NCBI RefSeq assembly: GCF_000734895.2
Contig: NZ_CP011382.1
Coordinates: 5,124,700-5,188,699, forward strand
Length of the DNA stretch: 64,000 bases
Reading direction: 5' to 3'
DNA from: Calothrix sp. 336/3
GTDB taxonomy: Bacteria > Cyanobacteriota > Cyanobacteriia > Cyanobacteriales > Nostocaceae
Shown here: one piece after another, positions 41,613 through 50,319 of the stretch
How the letters are laid out: each line of letters begins with the position of its first letter
Numbering within the stretch: position 1 is the first letter of the stretch
Notes under the pieces: model-generated
Database searches by the model: none
What the model saw: the letters and a program-made list of their open reading frames with translations, nothing else
Told to the model about the DNA's origin: nothing
Made by a program: the position numbers and the translations under genes

Positions 41613-42089
41613 ATGGCACTAATTACCACTGGTAGTGGTTTTATTCGTGATTTGGAAAAACATGGCGCTGTTGGCGTGTATGTTCCTCTAGAAGGCGGTT
41701 TTGAAGGTCGCTACCGTCGCCGTCTGCGTGCTAAAGGTTACACAACCTATAGCATTACTGGCAGAGGTTTAGGAGATGTGGCTGCTTATTTGACAGGTGT
41801 TCATGGTGTTAGACCTGCTCATTTAGGTAAGCGAAGTGTTGCTAGCGGTGCAGCAGTTGGTGAAGTTTACTATATTCCACCGATTGTTGATACTTTAGTT
41901 GCGCAACTGCCACCCAAGTCTAAGGGTTTAGTGTTGTGGATTATTGAAGGACATATACTCTCCGATGACGAAATAGAGTATTTGGCGAATTTGCACAAGA
42001 TTCAACCCAAGGTGAAAGTGGTGATTGAGCGAGGTGGCGATCGCGTTTTTCGCTGGCAACCCTTAGAAAAGACTTTATTGGCTAGTTAA
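41613..42089 (+). CDS. ndhN: NAD(P)H-quinone oxidoreductase subunit N
   Basis: A 158-residue NDH-1 peripheral subunit. It begins MALITTGSGFIRDLEKHGAV and has YRRRLRAKGYTTYSITGRG and GVHGVRPAHLGKRSV, all specific to NdhN. NDH-1 drives respiration, cyclic electron flow and CO2 uptake in the thylakoid. The gene stands alone. Confidence 0.97.
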   Translation: MALITTGSGFIRDLEKHGAVGVYVPLEGGFEGRYRRRLRAKGYTTYSITGRGLGDVAAYLTGVHGVRPAHLGKRSVASGAAVGEVYYIPPIVDTLVAQLPPKSKGLVLWIIEGHILSDDEIEYLANLHKIQPKVKVVIERGGDRVFRWQPLEKTLLAS

Positions 42090-42156
42090 TTATTAGTCAT
42101 TCCTTGATAGTCATGGTTTTATAAACATAACCAAAGTGATATTAATTCCATGGCTA

Positions 42157-42771
42157 TCAACTCGTCAAAATACCCACAAGTACACGTAATAACTCTTCTA
42201 AACCTTCAGGTACGCGATAAAGTTTAATATCTTGTATGACCAGTCTTTCTTGGCGATAAAATATTCCAAAGCGCCAATCTTCCCCATTTGTCACTGCACC
42301 ATATAACATAGAATTATCAGAATTGACCCACTGGTCTAGGGCAATTAATTCCACCGCTAACTGAGTAAAACCCCTACTTAAATCTGATTGTTTAGCTTCA
42401 ATAACCAATAAGTTTTGAGACGATGTAATATAATAATCAAGGTTGCCCTTCAATAACTCATTCACATTAATGGGATACTCAATGTTGAGTTGATTCTCTG
42501 TCTGACCACAAACCTCTAATAAGATAGGAGCGATTAAAACCTCTCGCTTTGCAGTTTCACTAATGGGATTGACACGGAGAATATTACGTTGTAAGTAACG
42601 TTGTAAAAAATCTAGATAATTTAATTCTCCCCTATATAATGGTAGCTCTAACATAGAGCGTTGATAGGTACAGCCCAATTCTGATAAAATGTCACCCGGC
42701 GCATAGGGCAAATCAAAATACTTACTAAAGGTGTAAGACTGACCAGCTTGAAGAATAGGCAAGCGGCTCAT
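42157..42771 (-). CDS. PD-(D/E)XK-like small protein
   Basis: A 204-residue protein. The core reads GNLDYYITSSQNLLVIEAKQ: Asp112, then Glu125-x-Lys127, the D...ExK arrangement of PD-(D/E)XK nucleases. Then comes a helix and GAVTNGEDWRFGIFY. Homologues are commonly labelled restriction-like or unknown. There is no methyltransferase next to it, so a restriction system is not supported. It ends next to, but convergent with, ndhN. Confidence 0.65.
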   Translation of the reverse strand: MSRLPILQAGQSYTFSKYFDLPYAPGDILSELGCTYQRSMLELPLYRGELNYLDFLQRYLQRNILRVNPISETAKREVLIAPILLEVCGQTENQLNIEYPINVNELLKGNLDYYITSSQNLLVIEAKQSDLSRGFTQLAVELIALDQWVNSDNSMLYGAVTNGEDWRFGIFYRQERLVIQDIKLYRVPEGLEELLRVLVGILTS

Positions 42772-42789
42772 AGGAAAAATTCTCTAATT

Positions 42790-43728
42790 TTATTTGCTCT
42801 GTTTGTTATATATTATCTCCCATTGCTGTATTGCTGTTTCACTCACTACTGACTGTGCATATTCTGCCAGCATCCGGTGCCCATGGGCTGTCGGATGGAT
42901 ATCATCCCAAAATAAATAATCTTCTGGATTAGAGCAAACAGTGAATATTCTGCGATTAAAACAAGGTTGGGTAACGTTAATAAAGCCATATTTGACTGGT
43001 TGATTAATTACATCTTGAAATAGGGAATGAATATCGAGAAGAATAATCTTGACATGGGGATTTTTCTCAGACAATATTTGTACAGCAAGACGCAAATTTG
43101 CATTATGGCTATTACTGCGTTCTGTGCTAATATTAGATGTACCTAAGGCTATCTCTTGGGGTATTTTTCCTAAATCTGGTAAGTTAGGAATAATTAAATT
43201 GCGTGCGCCTCTATCAATGAGTATTTGAGCAGCATTAGAAATATTATTCACTACAAATTGAGTATCTGTAGCGCGGAGATTCTGTGGTTGGGCTAAGTAA
43301 TCATTGGCACCTGCCCAAAGTACAAAAATAGCCTGGGAACTGGGTTGATTTGGTGAAGCTGTAAAATCCTTAACTTGTGATGGCAGGGAAGGAATTAAAT
43401 AGCTGGTTTTCTCATCAATAGCATTTCTATTAGTGGTAGTAGAACCAATGACAGCAAAGTTTTTGATTTTATCGTTATTAATTTTTAATTTCTGACCCAA
43501 AATCTCGACCCAAACAATACCGTTAGAAGCGCGTCCACGGTAGTAGGGTTGGGGTGGAAAATATCCTCTTGTGATGCGGTATAAATTACCATTGTCGGAG
43601 AGACTATCACCAAAAATAAAAAATTGGTCAAAACTATCTGCTAATGCTTTCAAGGGCAATAAAACAGGGAAAAACAAAATAGTCAAAACCAATGCGGATG
43701 TGGGAGTTTTGGCAGCAATCTTAAACAT
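42790..43728 (-). CDS. SGNH/GDSL family hydrolase, secreted
   Basis: A 312-residue protein with a signal peptide (SALVLTILFFPVLLPLKALA). Block I is FIFGDSLSDNGN with the nucleophile Ser, block III is LWAGANDYL with the oxyanion Asn, and block V is DDIHPTAHGH with the Asp and His. Members are esterases or lipases. It starts on the minus strand and is followed 18 bp later by the PD-(D/E)XK gene. Confidence 0.88.
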   Translation of the reverse strand: MFKIAAKTPTSALVLTILFFPVLLPLKALADSFDQFFIFGDSLSDNGNLYRITRGYFPPQPYYRGRASNGIVWVEILGQKLKINNDKIKNFAVIGSTTTNRNAIDEKTSYLIPSLPSQVKDFTASPNQPSSQAIFVLWAGANDYLAQPQNLRATDTQFVVNNISNAAQILIDRGARNLIIPNLPDLGKIPQEIALGTSNISTERSNSHNANLRLAVQILSEKNPHVKIILLDIHSLFQDVINQPVKYGFINVTQPCFNRRIFTVCSNPEDYLFWDDIHPTAHGHRMLAEYAQSVVSETAIQQWEIIYNKQSK

Positions 43729-44075
43729 GACTAATTGATAATCACCTGAATACTGTAGCCCTTATACCAATTATTTGTGAAGTTGCATAGAATTAACCCC
43801 TCCCCGATTTCGAGAAGGGGAAATTCGAGCGAAAGTCAAAATGGAATGGAGTTCTTCTTTTTTTATGCGTCTTCATATTAATGTGGGATTAACCATCAAT
43901 TCGATACCAATTTGCGGTCAAAAATAGTCTTCCCTGGATGGTTTTGGAGATTGAACTGGATGGGGTGGGAGAGAAATCCAAAAACCTGATTGCTGTATGA
44001 TTCAAGTATACTAGCAACCCTAGAAGCTTTATATTTGTAATTACCAAGACCACTAGAAAAAATCAAGGTGTGAGA
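43729..44075. other. intergenic region with a small hairpin
   Basis: About 345 bp between divergent genes. CCCCT (43797-43801) and AGGGG (43816-43820) can pair around CCCCGATTTCGAGA. A minus-strand frame at 43896-44081 has no ribosome-binding site and overlaps the next gene's start, so I do not call it. Confidence 0.5.
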
Positions 44076-44582
44076 ATGCAAGGAGTAATTTTTCGCAAAC
44101 CCTTAAATATTCGTTGGGTGAGTTTTCTGGGGGATTTCTTATTAACTGGGATGGTAATCGGTCCGATCGCGGCTCCTTTTTTGGCTGCATCAGGTATTCC
44201 CACCCTACCCATTATTGCCCAGATTATCTACTTTATGGGTGATCACGTCTGTCCCCAACCTAGTATGGGATTAGAATTAGCACCACCCTGGATTATGGCT
44301 GTATGTATGCGTTGCTATGGAACAGTTAGTGGTTTATTGATAACTAGGCTATTGTATGCGGTCACTCAAGGGAAAGGTGGTTATTGGTTATCGCGTTATG
44401 GGTGGAATGGTGCAGCGATCGCCAGTGTGTTCATGATGGCATATCCTGGGGAATTAGCCGCAGAAGTGTTTGGCTGGTGGAGTTTTAATAATTATGTGGT
44501 AACAATCTTTGGTTTAATCACAGGTTTATCCTGGGGATTATTTACGATGCCGATATTACATGAAAAATTGGGTAATCGATAA
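44076..44582 (+). CDS. DUF2085 integral membrane protein
   Basis: A 168-residue protein from ATG 44076 with AAGGTG 6 nt upstream; a GTG two codons earlier is less likely. Four hydrophobic helices. The DUF2085 signature is present: GDHVCPQPSMGLEL, then AVCMRCYGTVSGLL, with conserved Cys pairs that may bind metal. Function unknown. Confidence 0.82.
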   Translation: MQGVIFRKPLNIRWVSFLGDFLLTGMVIGPIAAPFLAASGIPTLPIIAQIIYFMGDHVCPQPSMGLELAPPWIMAVCMRCYGTVSGLLITRLLYAVTQGKGGYWLSRYGWNGAAIASVFMMAYPGELAAEVFGWWSFNNYVVTIFGLITGLSWGLFTMPILHEKLGNR

Positions 44583-44656
44583 ATAGTAGAGACATTTCAG
44601 TGAAAGTCTTTACAGGATTATCATAGAACCAACATTTTTGGAATCCCTCGGTACAG

Positions 44657-44691
44657 TAAAAAAACAAAGCCCCTAGCCAAAGACTAAGGGC
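44657..44691 (-). terminator. terminator after moaC
   Basis: GCCCCTAG (44669-44676) pairs with CTAAGGGC (44684-44691) with one mismatch and a 7-nt loop. On the minus strand the stem is followed by TTTGTTTTTTT. It lies 85 nt after the moaC stop. Confidence 0.8.
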
Positions 44692-44774
44692 AGAATAATA
44701 TAGGGTGCATCTACCATACCTATATCCGTCATGGTTGTAGCTGCATCCGGAGAGTTTAAGGATTTCTCTTGTGA

Positions 44775-45272
44775 TTATTGTCGATAGTCTCCTGATTTGC
44801 CGCCAGTTTTACTAACCAGTTGGATAGATTCTATTTGAATTGATTTTTCCAAAGCCTTTGCCATATCGTACAGGGTAAGGGCTGCAACAGAAACTGCCGT
44901 TAGCGCTTCCATTTCCACTCCAGTTTCCGCTTTGATTTTCACCGTTGCTTGGATTTCGTAACCTGGTAATTCTGGCTGAGGAATGATTTCCACTGTCACT
45001 TTTTGAATGGGTAGGGGATGACAGAGGGGAATTAAATTGGCAGTTTGTTTAGCTGCCATGATACCAGCGATTCTAGCTGTCCCTAAAACATCACCCTTGG
45101 GTGCATTCCCTGCTTGGATAGTGGCAAAAGTTGCTAGTTGCATTTTGACTTTGGCGATCGCAGTGGCTTGACGAACTGTAACATTCTTTTCAGACACATC
45201 TACCATCTGGGCTTGCCCTTGGGAATCGAGGTGAGAAAGGTTAGAAGGATTTTCTGGAGAATTTGCTTGCAT
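44775..45272 (-). CDS. moaC: cyclic pyranopterin monophosphate synthase
   Basis: A 165-residue MoaC protein. It turns the MoaA product into cPMP in molybdenum cofactor synthesis. Active-site segments: [28 protein letters not shown] and [20 protein letters not shown], with conserved Lys and Asp. The first ~20 residues are Asn/Ser/Gln-rich and non-conserved; an internal Met at residue 23 is another possible start. It is divergent from tRNA-Arg, 37 bp away. Confidence 0.96.
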   Translation of the reverse strand: MQANSPENPSNLSHLDSQGQAQMVDVSEKNVTVRQATAIAKVKMQLATFATIQAGNAPKGDVLGTARIAGIMAAKQTANLIPLCHPLPIQKVTVEIIPQPELPGYEIQATVKIKAETGVEMEALTAVSVAALTLYDMAKALEKSIQIESIQLVSKTGGKSGDYRQ

Positions 45273-45309
45273 CTTCTTTGTGTCTGTGCTAGTATTAGAT
45301 TCGGTGATA

Positions 45310-45383
45310 AGGGCGTGTAGCTCAGTGGACTAGAGCACGTGGCTACGGACCACGGTGTCGGGGGTTCGAATCCCTCCTCGCCC
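45310..45383 (+). tRNA. trnR-ACG: tRNA-Arg(ACG)
   Basis: A 74-nt cloverleaf. Acceptor GGGCGTG pairs with CTCGCCC with a single T6-T67 mismatch. D-stem GCTC/GAGC, anticodon stem CGTGG/CCACG, loop CTACGGA with anticodon ACG, T-arm GGGGG TTCGAAT CCCTC. The CCA end is not encoded. It reads CGU, and CGC/CGA after A34 deamination to inosine by TadA. Confidence 0.95.
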
Positions 45384-45405
45384 GTTGAATGATAAAAACC
45401 TGGTA

Positions 45406-45436
45406 GAGACGCAGCGTCGCTGCGTCTATATTTTTT
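45406..45436 (+). terminator. palindromic repeat / terminator after tRNA-Arg
   Basis: AGACGCAGCG (45406-45415) and CGCTGCGTCT (45417-45426) form a perfect 10-bp inverted repeat with a one-base centre, followed by a run of seven T. It belongs to the GTAGAGACG-type repeats seen elsewhere in the window and probably ends the tRNA transcript. Confidence 0.7.
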
Positions 45437-45448
45437 TGAGATGTATAT

Positions 45449-46684
45449 TTAGTTATTATTGCTTAGAGCATATTTGTCGGGAGCGCGACCAATAGCGAAC
45501 TTGAAAGAATTACCTAAGTCCTTGTTACCTAGGGTGACAAAAATTATGACTGCCAGGAATGTTAAACCTGTAGTGACTGCGAAGAGGAAAGGATAGCCGT
45601 AATTTTGGGCAAGGTAGCCTAAAATTGCACCACCAACACCAATTCCCACATCAAAACCACTCAGGGAAATAGCAAATACCCGTCCTCGTTCTTGGGGTTG
45701 GGCACGGTCAGTCAGCATAGTGGCAATGGTAGGAATAAATATACCACCACCCATACCCTCAAAGACTGCCGCTACCAGGAAAGCGACTTCACTTTTTGCC
45801 TGCCATAGTAGGAGCATTGCTAAGGAATATAGTACTAAACCGATTGTGACGAATAAACCACGACCGAGGCGATCGCTAGCCCGACCTGTAAATAAACGTA
45901 CACTAAAACTGGCGATCGCAGCGGCAGTGTAGAACAAACCAGGGTTTAAATCTATATTTGCAGACTTGATATACAAAGGAACAAAGGTGTGTAAAGCACC
46001 CAAAGCCAAACCCACTAAGAGCATCAAAATAGATGGCACCCTCACCCTTTCACTAATGAGAATTTGCCAGAAATTATGATTTTGAGTATTTGATTTTTTT
46101 GATTTTGGGGCAGAAGTATTTTTTACCTGCAATGCACCTAATAGAGCAATCAATGCCACTTCTGAGGATAATAGGAATAATAATTTATCCCCTCCTAAAG
46201 CTTGAATATACCCCCCAATTGCCGGTCCGAGAGCCATTCCAATTGGGTTGACTAGGTTCATGTAACTCATAATTTCACCCCGTTGGTTCGCTGGTGAAAT
46301 ATCTGCAACCATGGCAATAAATGCAATGGAAAAAGCAGCAATACTAATGCCATGAAACACCCGCATCACCATCAGCAAAGGGATAGATGTGGCTACCAGA
46401 TAGCTTAAGGGAGCAAGAACTGCAACGGCAATACCAATGATTAAAACGATTTTTCGTCCGCGCATATCCGCTAATCGCCCTAACCAAGGACGAGATAGCA
46501 ATAACCCGACGGCGAAACAAGCCATAACTAAGCCTACTTCCTGTTTATTCCCACCCAGACTTTCGATATAAATGGGTAGGGTTGGTAACAGTGAAGCCAT
46601 ACTCGACCAGAACAATAAACCTGCTGTAAATAATATCAGCAGGTTCGTCTGTAGTTGGGTATCAAAGGTGCGAATAAGTTTCAC
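45449..46684 (-). CDS. MFS family transporter
   Basis: A 411-residue protein with twelve hydrophobic helices. The MFS loop 2-3 motif is LSRPWLGRLADMRGRKIV, and the mid-protein loop repeat is LFTGRASDRLGRG. The N-terminal half begins LLILFTAGLLFWSSMASLLPTLP. It resembles drug or small-molecule exporters; the substrate is not evident. It stands alone, downstream of tRNA-Arg on the other strand. Confidence 0.88.
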   Translation of the reverse strand: MKLIRTFDTQLQTNLLILFTAGLLFWSSMASLLPTLPIYIESLGGNKQEVGLVMACFAVGLLLSRPWLGRLADMRGRKIVLIIGIAVAVLAPLSYLVATSIPLLMVMRVFHGISIAAFSIAFIAMVADISPANQRGEIMSYMNLVNPIGMALGPAIGGYIQALGGDKLLFLLSSEVALIALLGALQVKNTSAPKSKKSNTQNHNFWQILISERVRVPSILMLLVGLALGALHTFVPLYIKSANIDLNPGLFYTAAAIASFSVRLFTGRASDRLGRGLFVTIGLVLYSLAMLLLWQAKSEVAFLVAAVFEGMGGGIFIPTIATMLTDRAQPQERGRVFAISLSGFDVGIGVGGAILGYLAQNYGYPFLFAVTTGLTFLAVIIFVTLGNKDLGNSFKFAIGRAPDKYALSNNN

Positions 46685-46781
46685 GGTAGAGGCGAATTTT
46701 ATCAGGGTTTCTCAATAGTCAGAGGTGAATTACAACTGGTTGTTTGATAAATAACCTCTGAACCATGAAAATATTCTCCCA

Positions 46782-47792
46782 CTACTCTGTCTTCTTGGCT
46801 ACTACCTCTCGGACTCGGTATATAGGTCGTCCCTGGGATTCGTGGTAAGTTCGCATCAGTAACTCAGCTAGTAAACCAAAGCAGAATAGTTGTACACCCG
46901 TGACTAAGAGCAGCACTGCCAGAATTAACAGGGGACGATTGCCGATATCCTCATGGAAAATTATTTTTACCCAAGTTAAGTAAATACCAATTGCTCCACC
47001 GGAAAGTATAGAAACCATACCCCACAAACCAAATACATGCATGGGGCGGGTGAGGAACTTTTTCATGAAGGCAATGGTAAACAAATCCATTAATACCCGA
47101 AAAGTCCGTGATAACCCGTACTTGCTCTGACCAAAACGCCGAGCATGGTGTCTTACGGGCATTTCTGTGATTCTTGCTCCTTCGATATATGCCAGGGCTG
47201 GTAAAAAACGATGCAATTCACCGTATAAATTCATATCGGCGACTAATTCGGCGCGGTAAGCTTTTAAAGAGCAGCCGTAATCATGAATATGGACGCTAGT
47301 AATCCGACGAATTAACCAGTTAGCAATTTTGGAAGGTAGTAAGCGAGTTAAAGCCGCATCTTGTCGTTGTTTGCGCCAACCACTAACCAAATCATAGCCT
47401 TCCTCTAACTTTGCCAGCAGCATCGGTATATCTGCGGGGTCATTTTGTAAGTCTGCATCTAATGTCACAACTGCTTTGCCGATGGCATAGTTGAAACCTG
47501 CCGCCATGGCTGCCGTTTGTCCGTAGTTACGGCGTAAAATTACGGCTTTCAGGTCGCTACGAATTTCTGCCTGGGTTTTGAGGTACTGAGCAGAACCATC
47601 ACTTGAACCATCATCAACACAGATAATTTCGTAGGTTAAACCGCTTTCTGTGAGAATGGTGGCGATCGCCTCTAATAAATGGGGTAAACTTTCGACCTCA
47701 TCTTTAATTGGTACCACCACCGATACTTGGGGAATTATGGCAGAGATTACACCATCTTCCTCCATACTGTTAGACAACAACCCACTCCTCAT
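46782..47792 (-). CDS. GT2 family glycosyltransferase, DPM1/GtrB-like
   Basis: About 336 residues from ATG 47792; a GTG 54 nt further up would add a doubtful hydrophobic extension, and neither has a clear ribosome-binding site. The catalytic domain begins SVVVPIKDEVESLPHLLEAI. GT-A motifs: ICVDDGSSDGS, the DxD-type VVTLDADLQNDP, and the loop SGWRKQRQD. Two C-terminal membrane helices (GLWGMVSILSGGAIG, LLILAVLLLVTGVQL). It likely transfers a sugar from a nucleotide donor to polyprenyl phosphate on the membrane. Confidence 0.88.
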   Translation of the reverse strand: MRSGLLSNSMEEDGVISAIIPQVSVVVPIKDEVESLPHLLEAIATILTESGLTYEIICVDDGSSDGSAQYLKTQAEIRSDLKAVILRRNYGQTAAMAAGFNYAIGKAVVTLDADLQNDPADIPMLLAKLEEGYDLVSGWRKQRQDAALTRLLPSKIANWLIRRITSVHIHDYGCSLKAYRAELVADMNLYGELHRFLPALAYIEGARITEMPVRHHARRFGQSKYGLSRTFRVLMDLFTIAFMKKFLTRPMHVFGLWGMVSILSGGAIGIYLTWVKIIFHEDIGNRPLLILAVLLLVTGVQLFCFGLLAELLMRTYHESQGRPIYRVREVVAKKTE

Positions 47793-47889
47793 AGATTTAT
47801 TCACTATTAAAAATAAGAAATTACGTCTGATGTGAATGAGAAACACCTCTTATCCCATAAGATTTTCAAGGCTTAATTCACAATTTATT

Positions 47890-47931
47890 ACTCATTACTC
47901 ATCACTCATTACTCATCACTCATTACTCATA
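47890..47931. repeat. heptad STRR (ACTCATT/ACTCATC)6
   Basis: Six heptamers alternate ACTCATT and ACTCATC, forming a 14-bp higher-order unit. They fill most of the spacer between the GT2 gene and the NlpC/P60 gene, just past its stop codon. Confidence 0.9.
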
Positions 47932-47939
47932 AATTTTCC

Positions 47940-48635
47940 TTACCTGTTCTGATTTTGCGGTAGATAACTTCTGACTACCCTTCCCCCACCGCGTAATTGT
48001 TGGTAATAAGACTGACTTACCTTGTCTCCATGTTCCGAGAGAATATCAATACCGATACCATTACGTCCTTGGTCTTTACCAGAGCTATGAATGTAATAAC
48101 CATCCCCTAAATAGAGTCCCACATGGGTAGCTTTTTGGGGAGTCCCGAAAAAGACTAAATCACCGGGTAAGAGTTGGGAAATATCCACGGGTTCTAGAAA
48201 AGCTTCCTGTTGGTATGCGTCCCTGGGTAAAGAAATTCCTACGGAACGGAATGCTGCTTGCATTAATCCAGAGCAGTCATAATTAGGTGGGACGGTACCA
48301 CCCCAAAGATAGTGATTTTCCTGTTCCATTGCTTCCTGGGTAAAAGCAATAACTTGGGGTAACAGTTTGGTAATTTCATCACCAGAGAGCGATCGCCCCT
48401 GATAAGCTACATTAGCAGGTTGTAAGTAGACCAAATCTTTTACAGACAACCATCCTGGATAATCATCCTCACACAAACGTACTTGTACTGCATTTTCCTG
48501 AGTATCTCCGATGATTTGTAGATATCTTCCTGTTGCAGCTTGAGTTGCTAACTCTAAACATAACTGCGAGTTATAGATATTCAGGTCATTAATACATTGG
48601 TATTGTTGTGATTGGGGATTGGCAAGCATAATCAC
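47940..48635 (-). CDS. C40 (NlpC/P60) peptidoglycan peptidase
   Basis: A 231-residue protein. The N-terminal ~90 residues are SH3-like (ATGRYLQIIGDTQENAVQVR). The C-terminal NlpC/P60 domain has catalytic Cys in NYDCSGLMQ, His in THVGLYLGDG and a later polar residue in YYIHS. It cleaves peptide cross-links in the cell wall. No signal peptide is apparent, which is common for cyanobacterial members. GTG 48635 or ATG 48629 can start it. It is divergent from the serine hydrolase, only 25-31 bp away. Confidence 0.9.
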   Translation of the reverse strand: MIMLANPQSQQYQCINDLNIYNSQLCLELATQAATGRYLQIIGDTQENAVQVRLCEDDYPGWLSVKDLVYLQPANVAYQGRSLSGDEITKLLPQVIAFTQEAMEQENHYLWGGTVPPNYDCSGLMQAAFRSVGISLPRDAYQQEAFLEPVDISQLLPGDLVFFGTPQKATHVGLYLGDGYYIHSSGKDQGRNGIGIDILSEHGDKVSQSYYQQLRGGGRVVRSYLPQNQNR

Positions 48636-48660
48636 TAATATTTCAGGTTTCTAGCTAACA

Positions 48661-49602
48661 ATGACTTTCTTTACTAAAGACGACCAACTGGAAAAACTTG
48701 GTAATGGCATTTTAGAGGCAACTTGGGGGGAATTTCCCACCTTAGCCCGTAACCAAATTGCCCTCACTTGGATTATCTATGATCCTCCTGTACCCGTAAA
48801 TACTGGCGGTGCATTAACACCGGATGCTTTTTGGCACCATACTGTCCGTGGTTTTAGTTATCGAGGTGTGGAACGCATTTATCCTGCTAGTGTCGTGAAA
48901 TTATTTTACCTAGTGGCGGTACAGGAATGGTTAGAAAAGGGAATGATGCAAAGTTCCCGTGAGTTGGAAAGGGCAATTAGAGATATGATTGTGGACTCTA
49001 GCAACGATGCTACAAGCTTAGTTGTAGATATATTAACTGGAACCACATCGGGACCAGAGTTACCCCTCGCACCCTTTGAAACTTGGAAACAGCAAAGAAA
49101 TATTATTAACCGCTACTATCAATCTTTAGGTTGGGGGGAACTAGAAACGGTAAACATTTGCCAGAAAACCTGGTGTGATGGTCCCTATGGTCGGGAAAGA
49201 GCCTTTGTGGGTGAATTGTTAGATAACCGTAATATGTTGACTACTAATGCCACTGCCAGATTATTGCATAGTATTGTTGGTGGGGTGGCGGTTTCTAGTG
49301 CGCGATCGCAAACTATTATGGGTCTAATGCAGCGTAGTGTTAACCCTAATGACTTGCCTCAGGATGTGGAGGAAGACCAAATTACAGGGTTTTTGGGTGG
49401 AAGTCTTCCCCTAACAGCAAAAATTTGGTCAAAAGCAGGATGGACAAGTCAAGTTCGTCACGATGCAGCTTATATTGAAATACCAAATAAATGTCCCTAT
49501 TTACTTGTGGTATTTACAGAAGGTAAATTAAATGCCAAGAGTCGAGATATTTTACCTTTTGTATCACGATTAGTTGCAGAGTCTGTAGATAATTTAGGTT
49601 GA
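48661..49602 (+). CDS. class A beta-lactamase-fold serine hydrolase
   Basis: A 313-residue protein. The SxxK motif is Ser77-Val-Val-Lys80 in YPASVVKLFYL. The second motif reads DSSNDATS (an S-x-N type triad). A KxG-like motif is SKAGWTSQ near the C-terminus. This is the beta-lactamase2/PBP fold. There is no signal peptide, and the long insert around residues 120-190 is unlike secreted beta-lactamases. It may be an intracellular or unusual D-amino-acid amidase or esterase. Start ATG; 25 bp from the divergent peptidase gene. Confidence 0.8.
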   Translation: MTFFTKDDQLEKLGNGILEATWGEFPTLARNQIALTWIIYDPPVPVNTGGALTPDAFWHHTVRGFSYRGVERIYPASVVKLFYLVAVQEWLEKGMMQSSRELERAIRDMIVDSSNDATSLVVDILTGTTSGPELPLAPFETWKQQRNIINRYYQSLGWGELETVNICQKTWCDGPYGRERAFVGELLDNRNMLTTNATARLLHSIVGGVAVSSARSQTIMGLMQRSVNPNDLPQDVEEDQITGFLGGSLPLTAKIWSKAGWTSQVRHDAAYIEIPNKCPYLLVVFTEGKLNAKSRDILPFVSRLVAESVDNLG

Positions 49603-49613
49603 TATTATTTGTG

Positions 49614-49640
49614 TAGAGGCGTTTTGAGAGAACGTCTCTA
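49614..49640. repeat. GTAGAGACG-type stem-loop
   Basis: TAGAGGCGTT (49614-49623) and AACGTCTCTA (49631-49640) pair along 10 bp with one G-T wobble. It lies just after the serine hydrolase stop and is of the same kind as the repeat at 45406 and the motif inside mazF. Confidence 0.7.
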
Positions 49641-49680
49641 TATAGCGTTTGTTGCTACCGTAATTTTAATTTTATTTATT

Positions 49681-50319
49681 ATGATAAAAACAGCAGCCAT
49701 TACGGAAGTCATTACAAATTTAACGGATGTAGAAAGGCGCTTTAGTTTAGTACGGATTGAGTCCGAGGAATTTTTTCCGGAGTGGTGTGAGGAATTACCA
49801 GAAGTTACCCCTGAGGAAAAATCTGCTCTGGATATTCTGCGACGTAGATACCTTTATCATCGCGGAGCAGGGGATTTACTGGAGGGAACAGTCATGTTAC
49901 TAGTAGTATCTCCTTTGCTTGCTTTGGCAGGATTTTATGACCCTCCTTTTCGGATTAAAGCTGAATCATCGGTGGAACTGGTGGTTAATGATGGAGAAGA
50001 AATACTCAGAGGGCGTATTGATGTTTTAATTCTCCAAAATCAGTTTTGGGTAATAGTTCTGGAGTCAAAAAAAACTACTCTTTCTGTTTGGTCGGCAATC
50101 CCTCAAGCATTAACTTATTTACTGGCTAATCCCCATAGAGAAAAACCAGTATTTGGTTTGGTGACAAATGGAGATGATATTGTATTTATCAAGTTGAGAA
50201 AATCTGATATTCCAGAATATGACCTTTCTAGGGTTTTTGCTCTCTACACATCAGGGAAGGAACTATATACAATTTTGCAAATTCTCAAACGTATTGGTCA
50301 AATAATTTCTACAGTTTAG
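49681..50319 (+). CDS. PD-(D/E)XK-like protein
   Basis: 212 residues from ATG 49681 (MIKTAAITEVITNL); upstream in-frame codons run through a dispersed repeat and are unlikely to be translated. Core: GRIDVLILQ, then VIVLESKKTTL, the D...ExK pattern. Later LVTNGDDIVFIKL. Homologues are often annotated as restriction endonuclease subunit-like, but no methylase or specificity subunit is near. The last 11 bp overlap the convergent flippase gene. Confidence 0.65.
   Translation: MIKTAAITEVITNLTDVERRFSLVRIESEEFFPEWCEELPEVTPEEKSALDILRRRYLYHRGAGDLLEGTVMLLVVSPLLALAGFYDPPFRIKAESSVELVVNDGEEILRGRIDVLILQNQFWVIVLESKKTTLSVWSAIPQALTYLLANPHREKPVFGLVTNGDDIVFIKLRKSDIPEYDLSRVFALYTSGKELYTILQILKRIGQIISTV

Noticed and set aside
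42157-42771. Type I restriction subunit
   Set aside because: No methylase or specificity subunit near, and the protein is far too short.
43797-43820. Terminator hairpin CCCCT/AGGGG
   Set aside because: Only 5 bp, no T-run directly after it, and no gene ends nearby on either strand.
43896-44081. Minus-strand frame of 61 codons
   Set aside because: No ribosome-binding site, overlaps the start of the DUF2085 gene, no recognisable protein.
47890-47931. Possible CRISPR-like array
   Set aside because: Heptamers repeat directly without unique spacers; this is an STRR.
48661-49602. Antibiotic resistance beta-lactamase
   Set aside because: No signal peptide and unusual insert; fold alone does not prove beta-lactam hydrolysis.
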